Shown here in pieces: positions 21,539 to 32,360 of a DNA stretch of 64,000 bases. Positions within the stretch are counted from its first letter, which is position 1, and each line of letters begins with the position of its first letter. The notes beneath the pieces are model-generated. The model worked only from the letters and a program-made list of their open reading frames with translations, was not told the DNA's origin and did not search any database. A program made the translations under genes and the position numbers. This DNA is from Lumbricus terrestris (taxonomy: Eukaryota > Annelida > Clitellata > Crassiclitellata > Lumbricidae): the NCBI GenBank assembly GCA_949752735.1, contig OX457039.1, positions 49,265,555-49,329,554 of the forward strand. The letters are read 5' to 3'.

Positions 21539-22681
21539 CAGGGTGCGCCAAAAAAAGTAATCCCCTACGGTTTTTAGCCCATATCTTGGCCAAACATAAG
21601 AATTTTTAAATGAAACTTTACTGTCTTAAAGGCAATTTATATCTACGTACAATGGTCAAATTGCAAAAAATTATTTCAAAAGGAACAAAAGTTACACCAC
21701 TTTTAGGGAGGCCACCCACCGTTTTTTGACGATTCAAAAACGAAGCGCAGCAAAAATTAGTTTTTTTGCCAATATCTTGGCCAAAATTAAGAATATCGAA
21801 ATGAAATTTTACAAGCTTATAGACAATTCATATCTGTACAATGTACATGGTGCTCAGATTTCATCAAAATATTTCAAACAGGACAAATGTTATACCACTT
21901 TTAGTGAGGCCACCCACCGTTTTTTGACGATTCAAAAACGAAACGCAACAAAGAGTAACAGAAACACGATTTTATTAAGTCTCATCTCAAAAAACTGTTG
22001 TCAAATTACCTTGGTAGTGCCAAAACTTCTTTTGAGTCTCTTTGCAAAGTTCGTGATGGACCTGTTGATTAAGCTGATAGACTCCTTATTTACCAATTTG
22101 ATCGTCATCTTGCTAAGTGACTTCTCAGTGGCGCGCAGCTACGCTGGTGCCCTGTTTCTTTTTTAAATAGTAACAATAATGATCATCTGGCAATATCAAT
22201 GCTATTTGAAAACAATTATTTAAGATGAGACTTAATAAAATCGTGTTTTTGTTACTTTTTGCTGCGTTACGTCTTTGAATCGTCAAGAAACGGGAGTGGC
22301 CTCACTAAAAGTGTTATAACTTATGTTCTGTTTGACATATTTTGATGGAATCTGACCACCATGTGCAGATATGAATTGTCTTTAAGCCTGTAAAATTTCA
22401 TTTCGATATTCTTAGTTTTGGCCAAGATATTGGCCAGAATAATTAAATTGGTTTTTTGTTACTTTTCGATGCGTCGCGTTTTTGAATCGTCAAAAACCGG
22501 TGGGTGGCCTCACTAAAAGTGATATAACTTTTGTTCTGTTTCACATATGGCTATAAAATTGGGCTATTGTACGTAGATATGAGTTACCTTCAAGCCCGTA
22601 AAACTGGATTTGAAAAATTCATATTTTTGGCCAAGATATTGATAAAAAGCCGTAGGGGATTACTTTTTTTGGCGCACCCTG
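21539..22681. mobile_element. Non-autonomous Tc1/mariner element, 1143 bp, nested
   Basis: It starts CAGGGTGCGCCAAAAAAAGT and ends in the inverse TTTTTTGGCGCACCCTG, with TA at 21537-21538 and 22682-22683. Each arm has two tandem modules of about 190 bp. On the minus strand the centre has the same N-terminal to C-terminal transposase fusion junction (near 22070-22082) as the element at 4342-5515. This indicates one amplified deletion subfamily. Confidence 0.9.
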
Positions 22682-23621
22682 TAGGCCTTCGTAATAATGA
22701 TGCTGCTTTACTAAGAGTTCAAGGAACACAATATTTTGAAATTTGAGTCTGAAATTTTAAATATAACACTGGAGAGAAGTCATTTAGTTTGTAAAAAAAT
22801 AGTAGCCTGTATTTATCTGTACAAGTGGACCTATATAATATTAAATTATATTCATTATTTTAATTATGGTTGTGTCAATATTTATTAAAATAGCAAATAA
22901 TATCATCATAATCACATAATCGTAAATATTATAGCAGTTCATGTGATGCAAAAAGTAGGCCTATATAGTAGGATATATAGTTAGGCTAAAAACTATAACC
23001 ATTCTGCCAACATTTTCTGTGGGGAAGTAATTTCTGGAGAACTTCCCTAGAGATGTCTATAGATTGAACACTGTCCTCCATGGCCGGTTCACCCCCCCCC
23101 TACAGACGAGTTTTGGCTCTTTTTTGATTCCCCCCGATTTTTCACTGGGTGCACGCTGCGCCCGACATGTATAGGACTAGAAGCCCCTCGTTGTAACCCG
23201 CAAAAATTGTAATTGTATTGTATATTCGTTTAATCCAATATACAACAAACAGAACGCTGTAGGTTTACATTACTAAAAATTGTGAAAAAATTCCGTTCCC
23301 CCCCCCCTGTTTTTCACTGGGCGCAAGCTGCGCCCGGCATGTATAGGGATAGAAGCCCCTGATGTTGACATCTTGATGGTCCGTCGTGTTATTCTTACGA
23401 ATTCATCAGCTATGCTAGCTGATATTGCCGCGTTCCCGAAGTGCGTTTCGCGCCAAATGTTCAGATCAAAAGGGTTTCGTGGTAAACAAAGGAACTGGGA
23501 AGTACTGCATTATTAAATGGTACGGGTGAGATGGTGAGGGAGAGTGCTTGCCATGGCACCCACCCCGTCCATCATTGAGTGCATGCGTCTGAGAAGGAGG
23601 GAGGGAGAGAGAGGGTAGCGT

Positions 23622-23793
23622 AGGGTTTTTTAACGTGCAGTTGTACACAAAATGTGCAGTTCTAAATGGCACTTAAATACAGTTAAAACTAGCAAAAAAC
23701 GTCATTGACCTCCGATTGGAAGTAATTTACCATGGAGGATGGGAAAGGAAAGAAGGGGTTGTGCAGTTCTAAAAATTCCTTAAAAACAGCCCT
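23622..23793. mobile_element. MITE-like repeat, AGGGTTTTTTAACGTGCAG family
   Basis: 172 bp, starting AGGGTTTTTTAACGTGCAG and ending CTTAAAAACAGCCCT, roughly inverted ends. Copies are at 60974-61145, 33702-33904 and, in part, 33599-33701. Repetition in four places with shared ends supports a mobile repeat. No target duplication is clear. Confidence 0.6.
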
Positions 23794-25009
23794 GATCTGA
23801 AAGGGGATGGCAAAGGTTTGTCCATGCATGTGACTCGTATACCGTATCCGAAATTCAAATAATGACTCAGATTCGCTGTATCACATTCAACACAGGAAAG
23901 CATTCCTCTATTCCATGCATGCATTTTTGATGTGCAATTCGGTATCGTTGGAGCGCGACATATTGTCGCATGTCGCGATGACTGACAGCCCTATAGGCGT
24001 TAGAATAAAGCACATTGCGGGATGAAAGGCTAATTTCGCATGCAGCAAAAAAATCCCACCATGTATTGTTCGTGTTGCTGCCATTTGACCGTTATAATGT
24101 AAGTTATTGCGATCCTATAGATGTAGGCACGAGGCAGCAGATTATTGCGTGCACCGTCGACGACGACCTTGTGGCAATCTAGACTATATGCATTTTTCGC
24201 AAATAACAGGTCTTTGTTTCGAAGCCTTTGCACGTACATATATATATATATATTATATATATATATATATAATATTATATATCCTATACGTTGATCATCG
24301 TTGAGCAACCGACGACTGTCGATGTACGACGCCATTTACTTGATAATTATATTCAATTGCCGTCTTCCCTCACCGCACCCCCGACCCACTCCGACACTCA
24401 GATCTATATATTCACGACATCAAATCAAACTCACTTTACATCGAATATATTCGTAGACTTACTCCTCCGACCCGTATATAATATATATGCTCGCAATATG
24501 CATCAAGTATCTAGTAACATATTGATGCTGGCACCTGCGTGAGGACAATCACGCACCTAAGATCACGAAACGCGACCGGATCTATAGATGCTTCCCAACT
24601 CAACTCAACGAAGGAAATTGTAACACTTGCCAGTTACAATCTCGTCCGACAGTATTGCTTTAGTAACAGGACAATAACACCATGGAAACGGATTGACACC
24701 TAATTCGGACTAATCCGACTAGACGCAGCGCTCGTGAATAAGCTGATGCCCTGCGCTTGGATTTCCAGTGGCGCATTAGAAGTTGGAGATTACGGTTACG
24801 AACATAATATGGCATAGGATGGTAAAATATGTAAAGAACAACTTCATGAAAGAATCAGAACCAGCGGACAAGATAAACAGATTTCAGACGTTTCCGCTTT
24901 CTTGACCGACGCAGCCTACTTACATACTTACTTACATGATGACGTATGTCCTTATATATACATAGACATATTGTAGGGATCTTGCTACCAGCATAGTAAA
25001 TGATAGTGA
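23794..25009. other. Non-coding stretch with (TA)n
   Basis: It includes a TA microsatellite near 24237-24282. Nothing gene-like is recognised. It is shared with 61146-62369. Confidence 0.55.
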
Positions 25010-25088
25010 GACGCGGTGGTGTAGTGGGTATACGTTCGTCGCCTTGCAGCCGAAGGGTTGCAGGTTCGAATCGACCTCAAGTCGCCGC
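25010..25088 (+). repeat. tRNA-derived SINE head
   Basis: Box A-like TGGTGTAGTGG and box B-like GGTTCGAATCG are spaced as in a tRNA gene, but stem pairing is incomplete. The same head occurs in B (from 62370), with an additional module inserted between the boxes. A related antisense copy lies at 33412-33598. Confidence 0.55.
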
Positions 25089-25165
25089 GTAGGGACCTTG
25101 CATAGGATTTGCGAAAAGCAATGTTTTCGAGTGGAAAGACAGCGAGTGGTGGAGTTTTCGTGAGC

Positions 25166-25240
25166 TCGCACGTGCGTGGGTGCGTGTGCACGCGCGTGCG
25201 TGTGTATGTGTGTGTGTGTGTGCGCGCGCGCGTGTGTGAT
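25166..25240. repeat. Alternating purine-pyrimidine (GT/GC)n tract
   Basis: GTGCGTG-type repeats run into a GTGTGTGT and GCGCGCGCG stretch, a sequence class able to adopt Z-DNA. The B copy is at 62648-62722. Confidence 0.85.
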
Positions 25241-25879
25241 GTCCGTCCGAAGTTTGTTGTGACAAAAAGCGATTTGCAAATTTTTTAGTGATGGAAAACC
25301 AAAAAACGACGTCGGCTTTAGCCTAATTATGCTGTTCATAGACCGATTACGATTGTGATGAAGATTATGATTACGATGAAGATTATAGCGAATATTATTT
25401 TTAGTCACAGATCGACGCAGATCGTTTGAACGATTCCTTCGTCTATTATTTAACTATATGACGAGATGTTGATGGTCACGTGGGAGGTAGTTACCTTTTT
25501 CTTCTCGATGAAATCTTCTTTTCTTGCCGTTGCTTCGTTTCTCAGTCAGTAACACGGAAGTGGCGATTCACCCGTCTTCCTCACGACGAATTACGACTCG
25601 GAGTCATAACCTTCAATTCTCGAAGTTCGCCGTAGAATCCATTATACCGTCGGATCGCGTCTACTGCTGCTGCTGCTGCGCTGCCAACGACCGACCGCCA
25701 CCGATGCTGAAATGCTGCTTTTATGTACTGAGTCAGTGTAAGCGAGTGAGATACGGAGACAGAGACAGAGAAGGAGAGAGGGAGGGAGAGACAGAGGGAG
25801 CGGGCGGATGATGAGGTCGGAGCCAGCTAAGCGGGTGATCGGTCGGACGACAAGAGCCCATGCACAACCAGCAAAGACC

Positions 25880-26300
25880 GAAGACGACGGGACCGATGGA
25901 AAGGGAAGAGGAAGAGGAGGCGGAGGCGGAGGAGGAAGTGGAGGAAATGGAAGAGGAGGAGGGGAGAAGAACGAGGGGGAGGACGAGGAGGAGGACGAGA
26001 AAAGCGAAGAGGAGGAGAAAGAGAAAGAAGGGGAGGACGAGGAGGAGGACGAGGAGGACGCGGAGAAAAAAAAGAGGAGGAGGACGAGAAGGAGGAGGAC
26101 GAAAAGGAGGACGAGGAGGAGGACGAGGAGGAGAAAGATAAGGAAGGGGAGGACGAGGAGGAGGAGGAGGAGGAAAAGGAGGAGGAACGGGACGAGGAGG
26201 AGGACGAGGACGATGACGAGGAGACGAGGAGGAGGAGGAAGAGAAAAAAGGGAGAGGAGGAGGAGGGGGAGGAATAGGAGGAGGAAAAAGAAGAGGAGGT
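25880..26300 (+). repeat. Homopurine GAGGA/GGAC-rich tract
   Basis: About 400 bp of almost pure purine on the plus strand, built of GAG, GAC and GAA units. Long open frames of R/G/E or S/P/L on both strands are composition artefacts. The equivalent tract in B (63390-63935) is longer. Confidence 0.9.
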
Positions 26301-26454
26301 GGAGGAAGACAAGAAGTAGATATTTGCAACAGTAATAAACGAGGCGGTCGAGCGAAAGGACGCCGGGAGACAGACAGACACCAACCATCAATACGCTGAT
26401 GTTTGTTCCCTGATCTAGTGTCTTCATTAACCGACGGTATACAGGGATACAGCT

Positions 26455-26870
<416 letters not shown>

Positions 26871-27053
26871 GCCATATTAAACTGACCACCGACGACGACA
26901 ATCAATGGACCAGTGTAGCGATTACTCTCTCTTCTTTTAAAAGTCCGATCACACATCGAGAACACCAGTATAGCTTAGAATCAACTGGCTTTCTAGTCAT
27001 ATTATTATCTTCATGCAAATAGTCTTTGATCTGTACCGCGGCGCCGCGCGCGG

Positions 27054-27064
27054 TGCGCATGCGC
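27054..27064. promoter_or_regulatory. NRF1-like palindromic motif
   Basis: TGCGCATGCGC matches the consensus of NRF1, a family that includes sea urchin P3A2. It lies in a local GC-rich patch (CGGCGCCGCGCGCGG) beside the GGACAATTC repeats. It is a single motif match, with no downstream gene identified. Confidence 0.3.
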
Positions 27065-27067
27065 GAT

Positions 27068-27310
27068 TTCCGGACAAGTCGAAGCCGGACCATTAAGGGT
27101 CGGACAATCCGGAGCGGGCAATGCAAGACTGGACAATTCGGAACGACAGCTCAAAGCGGACAATTCACAGACGGGCAATTCGAAGCAGACAATGCAAGAC
27201 GTGACCATTCTGAGACGGGCAATTCCTAGCGGACAACGGAATTCCGGACAATTCGGAGCGAGCAACACGAGACCGGACAATTCTGATACGGCAATTCGGA
27301 GTGGGCAAGA
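27068..27310 (+). repeat. Degenerate GGACAATTC minisatellite
   Basis: More than ten imperfect copies of (C)GGACAATTC or GGGCAATTC, spaced roughly 15-25 bp, with linkers such as GGAGC, GAGAC and GCAAGAC. Inverted copies (GAATTGTCCG-type) occur about 100 bp beyond its right edge, at 27405-27470. Confidence 0.75.
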
Positions 27311-27559
27311 ATTGTTCTCATCAATGCAACTTCTATTGCAGAAAGAAATATTTTCATCAATCCAACTTCCATTTAAGTAAACAATTTCGTCGATCCACCC
27401 TGAATTGTCCGCTACGAATTGCCCCCCCCCCCAATTGCCCGGCTCCTAATTGTCCGGACACCGCATACGCCCCTATAGAAACTGCGACATACAGATCCTT
27501 GTTGTTTGCGGCTCATTCGGCTCATTAGAACATGTTTCATCGTGTAAAAGCAACACATA

Positions 27560-28962
27560 CAGGGTGGCTCAAAAAAAAACGTACCACCGGGGAAAATGCG
27601 ATATCTTCGCAGCCGATTGGGGTTTTTCTGCGAAAATTTCACAATTTGAAGGGGAATGAATATACAACAATCCCTGAAAGTTTCATTTGAAACTTTTCAT
27701 GTTTGCAAAAGTTACAGCTGTTCAAACTTAAAATTTCGTTTTTTCAATTATCCGGAGAATCATGCTCCAATACAAGTGATTTCATTAGGATGTTTGGCAA
27801 ATTACAACACACACACATTGATGATGATGTCATACGACCTCACTATGAGCTGTAAAGAAGCTGTTTATGAAGCAATCTGCTGGTATTTGGTGATATTTTA
27901 TAGATTAAGGTCTCAATTGGTGAACCCAAACAATGAACGTCATGGGCAAAGTTTCTGCAAAAGATAAAATGGGAACTCGGACTTTGCATGAACAGAGACT
28001 GAGACATCGCGTGATCATAGCAAAATACCCAGTGAAAAGTGGAGCCTGAGCACATTGAAGACTATCTGCAAACATGTTTATGTAACGAAGATCAGATGTC
28101 GGAAGAGAGGCAGGAAGTGGTCGCTTGATCTGACGGAAAAAGCGCGATTTTCACGAAATTCGCTTGGTAATCGAAAGGTCAAGTTTGCAAAGCAAATCGT
28201 GGTTTCGGCATCAGATATGCCGGCGTGTGTTGCGGCTGCAAGAAAAGACTGCAATTAATCCCATTCAGTAGGTTAGATGTCAAACTCATCATTGAACTCG
28301 CTTACCCAGACTCATTGAAGACCAGGTATGCTCTAACATCTGGTTTTATTATGCAGCAGGACAGTGCGCCTGCTTGCTCGCACGGCAAGGTTGATTATGA
28401 TGGCGCTACCTTATTGACATCAACTGAAGTAAATGCATTGGCAAAGATGATTTACAAACTCGCCAGACCTTAACCCTCTTGTTTATCACGTCTGGGGAGC
28501 TGTGCTGGAACGCTGCAAGACATTTAATCCCAAGTTGGAGAACATTGGCCAGCTGAAGCAAGTCTTGCTGCTAATGTGGGGTCAGTTGCCGCAGGACCCG
28601 ACCAACAAGGCCATACTGAGCTTCACAAAAAGAATTTGAGCTTGTGTTAAGGCAGAGAGTGGACACTCTCATTATACCTTACAATAAACTGCAAAACCGA
28701 ATGCTGAGGTCGTAGGGAAAAGTGATATCATATGACATGGAAATCTACAAGTGACGTAAATTTTCCGCGGATATTTGAAAAAACGAAATTTTAAGTTTGA
28801 ACAGCTGTAACTTTTGCAAACATGAAAAGTTTCAAATGAAACTTTCAGGGATTGTTGGAAATTCATTCTCCTACAAATTGGGATATTTTCGCAGAAAAAG
28901 TTCAATCGGCGGCGAAGATATCGCATTTTCCCCGGTGGTACGTTTTTTTTTGAGCCACCCTG
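27560..28962 (+). mobile_element. Tc1/mariner element with ~200 bp inverted repeats
   Basis: 1403 bp, flanked by TA (27558-27559 and 28963-28964). The ends are CAGGGTGGCTCAAAAAAAAA and its inverse, and near-perfect inverted homology continues for about 200 bp (27560-27756 and 28766-28962). The interior holds a decayed transposase on the plus strand. It lies in the unique region between the duplicated segments. Confidence 0.93.
27850..28640 (+). pseudogene. Mariner-type transposase relic
   Basis: Fragments in shifting frames read GFIMQQDSAPACSHGKV, which is the Q-x-D-x-A-P-x-H block around the second catalytic aspartate. They continue with PDLNPLVYHVWGAVLE around the third acidic residue, then WGQLPQDPTNKAILSFTKR. 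The order and spacing fit a Tc1/mariner DDE transposase C-terminal half. Several frameshifts and stops inactivate it. It is related to, but distinct from, the relics at 3119 and 8681. Confidence 0.82.
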
Positions 28963-28972
28963 TACATGCATT

Positions 28973-29021
28973 AGGATATCCATGTGATACATGAAACTTT
29001 CATGTATCACATGGATATCCT
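28973..29021. repeat. Perfect 24-bp palindrome with 1-nt centre
   Basis: The arms 28973-28996 and 28998-29021 are exact reverse complements (AGGATATCCATGTGATACAT...), separated by one C. It starts ten bases right of the mariner element end. A partial echo (ATATCACATTGATATCCTG) recurs near 29117. Confidence 0.95.
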
Positions 29022-29803
29022 GATATGTTGCTTCTACAGTGAGCACACCGTCCTATCATCTGTCAATAGAGATAAAGTGAGGATTCGTATGTTTACCTTG
29101 ACAAGATTTCTTGTATATATCACATTGATATCCTGATACATGTATATTAGCAATAAATTTATGTGATGGCCGTGGTTCAACATTTGACTTCAGGTAATAT
29201 CAAATTTTAAAATATTGGTTTCTTGCAATTTGGCATCGGATCATTATTTATGGTGTGACGCTTGGATGCTGAACACCTATACGGTCATAACCCGGTCTTA
29301 ATTTAGGTGCTGTGACAGCACCGACGTCACCTATTTGGCTTCTGTAGTGCATGGCGTCGCATTGGCAGTCATCATGCGAACACGCACGACCGCGTGGCTA
29401 GACAGACACACAGCAAAAGAGCAGTCAACCATGGCCAGTCAGTCTCAGTCAGCCAAAAATATAGAAATTGAACTGGATATTATAGTCTATGCCGTAGAAG
29501 CCTGGAAGAGATAACCTCCTTTCAGACCTTTCAGACCTCCTTTTAGGCGATTTAACAGGAACCTTAAACGTCACGTTCAGCTGATAATCCCCGCCATAGA
29601 CAACTTTCATTGGCATGCTTGTTCTGTTTTGTTGTTCTTATTGTTACTGCTCGTTTAGTTATAATATGGTTCTTGCTTTTGTTCGTGATGTTCTTGCCTT
29701 CACTGATCTTATTCTTGCGTAATTCTCATCTGCTCTTCTAGACTTCTCGTATGTGTGTAGGCTTACGTGTGCATGCATATATAGAGTTGTAGACTATAGT
29801 ATG

Positions 29804-29834
<31 letters not shown>

Positions 29835-30004
29835 GCATACGTATAGGGCTAGAGGCCTACCTGTTACTAATGTACCAGGTATCTTTGAATCGTTGTGTCT
29901 ATAGAAATACATCAGTGTCTCACTGTATGATCCATGCATCAATGTATCTATATCCAGTTACCTTAGCAGCTGGTAATTAATGTAGCGCCTTTTCAATCGT
30001 TTGG
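29022..30004. other. No gene recognised
   Basis: It contains a TA run at about 29803-29837. It also has one short frame at about 29430 (MASQSQSAKNIEIELDIIVY..., 27 codons) with a good CAACCATGG start context but no further support. Confidence 0.5.
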
Positions 30005-30111
<107 letters not shown>

Positions 30112-30251
30112 CAAAATTGTTTCTTGAGCAACTTACATTAATAAAGTTAGGAATTGAAGTGTAGGATTGTTCCAGGAAGATGACGGTTCAATGGCCACAG
30201 AGTTAACACGAGTCCTGAAGGTCTCCATCGGCAGAAAGCGCACCTACAGGC

Positions 30252-30575
30252 CAGGGGCGGATCCAGGAGGCCAATCCGGCCATGACCCCATTGAATATTT
30301 GCATAGGACGTGCCCCCCCCCCCCCCATCAGGTTCCAACAGGCTTTCAAAGAATGTATACTATAGCGAGAAAAGGTGAGAGTGTCAAAAGTAGCGCATGA
30401 CTAAAATATTCATAAGCTATTTTGGCGGAGGAAATGAAATATTTTCACGGCATTTCGACCAAATGACTAACAGAAGGTCATCAGATGTTTGCGGATAAAG
30501 AACCAGAGAATGTTTTACCAACCAAGACAACAAAATTTGCCCGCCCCCCCCCGAAAATTTGTGTATCCGTTCCTG
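30252..30575. mobile_element. hAT-type MITE, 324 bp
   Basis: It starts CAGGGGCGGATCCAGGAGG and ends GTATCCGTTCCTG, the same family as 6826-7208. The flanks CTACAGGC (30244-30251) and CTACAGCA (30576-30583) look like a degenerated 8 bp duplication. Confidence 0.75.
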
Positions 30576-30732
30576 CTACAGCATACAGGTAATCTGAATG
30601 GTCGCACATTTACCTGAGTTTCTGGCACTTGCAAGTCGCACTTGTTTACAACTGTCAGGTAAATAAATATAATTATAGGCTACGTTAAGCGCCTTCCTGA
30701 GGTTATTGTAAGGCGAGTGCTATATAAATGTC

Positions 30733-30932
30733 CACACACACACACACACACACACACAAACATACATACATACATACATACATACATACATACATACATA
30801 CATACATACATACATACATACATACATACATACATACATACATACATACATACATACATACATACATACATACATACATACATACATACATACATACATA
30901 CATACATACATACATACATACATACATACATA
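30733..30932 (+). repeat. (CA)n then (CATA)n microsatellite
   Basis: About 26 bp of CA, then about 170 bp of CATA units. The overlapping long open frames here are products of the repeat. Confidence 0.98.
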
Positions 30933-30939
30933 CACACAT

Positions 30940-31515
30940 ACCCATGGAGGCAGATTCTCCCTAAACCGGAAACCTGTACAATATGCCATGCATATACGCC
31001 TATAGGACACAGCACGTCCGAAAAGAAAAACTAAGCACCGCCCTAATGACACTAGGCGCAGCACCTGTCATTGTCATTATGTCTAATTATTTCGAGCATA
31101 AACTAGTTCCGCAAGGCATACTAGATCAAGTCGTGCGTTAATGTGCAATGACCTCGCATGCGGTCGTGCATGCCTGGAAGCTATTTCGCATGGAAGCTAT
31201 GCGGTTAGCACAGATGGGACTCGCAGCATTCGATCGTTTATCTGCCACAGTATAAACGAGAATGTATAGGAAATCTATGACTGTAGTCAGCGAGAATGGA
31301 ATCCGCCATTTTGTAGGCAACGAGAATGTAAGTCTGCTGGACTTCTGACCGCATGCTGCTATAGCAGCTATAGAAATGATCACCAGTATCCAATCCATGG
31401 AGCCGTCGAGAGAAGCGACCTCTCTCTTCCCGTGCTGTATACGCATGAAACAGATTCACATCCATAGACCTATATATGCAGACTGTCTGAATCACTTGAA
31501 TAGATTCTGACATAG
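30940..31515. other. No gene recognised
   Basis: Mixed-composition sequence without motifs I can assign. Confidence 0.5.
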
Positions 31516-31523
31516 TTCTGTCA

Positions 31524-31836
31524 CAAGGCCGTAGCTAGGGGGTGTTTTATATGTTTGAACACTCCCCCCCCCCAATGGAAAATGTGAAAAATAATAGAAT
31601 GCATTTACGAGCACATGATGTAAAACCATGAAATAAAACCATGAAAACACCCCTCGAAATGGAAAAATTAAAAAAGCAGAATGCCGGATGACTAAAAACA
31701 GTTTTTTGGGAAGGGAAATCGGTGACTTTTTGGGAAGATTTCGGCCGGATGACTAAAAAAGATCATCAGTTTTTTAGGAAGGGAAATTGGCGAGTAAAGC
31801 ACCCCTCCCCTAAATAAAATCCTGGCTACGGCCTTG
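31524..31836. mobile_element. hAT-type MITE, 313 bp
   Basis: It starts CAAGGCCGTAGCTAGGGGG and ends TCCTGGCTACGGCCTTG, with the perfect 8 bp duplication TTCTGTCA at 31516-31523 and 31837-31844. It has no coding capacity. Confidence 0.9.
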
Positions 31837-31844
31837 TTCTGTCA

Positions 31845-32226
31845 AGTCCGGACGCGACACTGAACAACAGAAGCGCATAAACTCGAGTAAACAGAAAGAA
31901 AGAAATTCATATTTTAGTTCAGATTGAGCTGTTAGAGTTTGGTATGACAAAGCACGATGACTGTATTAGTCTAGCACTGCTTGCTGGGTCTCGCTTCTGC
32001 ATATCCTATAGCGAGCTTCGTAGCCCAGCTTTTGCGCTCGGGGCTTGCACTCCCTTCGTTTGGTTGGACAAGGTTTCTTCTACATGTATGTTCCTTGCAC
32101 CCATCATCCCCCGATATAAAACAGCACCTCCTCGACGGTATAGGCCGTCGATCTTGAGTGGTCTCCAATTGACCCTATGCTCTTTTCCTAAATGCTCCCC
32201 TCTCAGCCCTCTGCATTTGTATGTAT
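31845..32226. other. No gene recognised
   Basis: It includes a moderately GC-rich open frame (31944-32228, plus) with no recognisable domain. I do not call it a gene. Confidence 0.5.
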
Positions 32227-32360
32227 AATTTGTATATATATTTGTATATATCCTCTCCGCTCTAAGTAATAATAATTTGTATATATATTTATATATATCC
32301 TCTCCGCTCTAAGTAATAATAATTTGTATATATATTTATATATATCCTCTCCGCTCTAAG
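32227..32360 (+). repeat. 47-bp minisatellite, about 2.8 copies
   Basis: The unit is AT-rich (AATTTGTATATATATTTATA...) and ends in TCCTCTCCGCTCTAAGTAA. The three copies are nearly identical. Confidence 0.9.

Larger units (their letters stand above)
19800..23361. mobile_element. hAT-type element, 3562 bp, segment A only
   Basis: It has perfect terminal inverted repeats CAGGGGCTTCTATCCC / GGGATAGAAGCCCCTG and a perfect 8 bp duplication ATGTTGAC at 19792-19799 and 23362-23369. Segment B keeps the empty site with a single ATGTTGAC at 60714-60721. I see no hAT transposase (no BED zinc finger or dimerisation block), so it is probably non-autonomous. It carries a nested MITE (21068-21235), a nested mariner derivative (21539-22681), and a second copy of its own right-end sequence near 23140-23200. 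The rest of the interior shows no genes. Confidence 0.93.
310..26389 (+). repeat. Segment A of a large direct duplication
   Basis: Sequence from about 310 to 26389 recurs in the same order and orientation from 42525 to the window end. The coordinate offset drifts from 42215 at the left edge to 41812 at the first LTR, 40918 at the second LTR and about 37611 at the right end, because each copy has its own insertions and deletions. Identity is very high by eye around 9.0-19.8 kb, where differences are isolated substitutions, and looser around 4-8.5 kb. It may be a true segmental duplication or a second haplotype. Confidence 0.92.

Noticed and set aside
25642..26427. Long leucine/serine/proline- and arginine/glycine-rich frames on both strands
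   Set aside because: Composition artefacts of the homopurine tract; all frames are open and lengths differ between segments.
29430..29513. Short host gene start (MASQSQSAKN...)
   Set aside because: Only 27 codons, no splice donor in frame and no motif; kept only as a note.
30680..31064. Frames of THTY/CMYV repeats
   Set aside because: Translation of the (CATA)n microsatellite.
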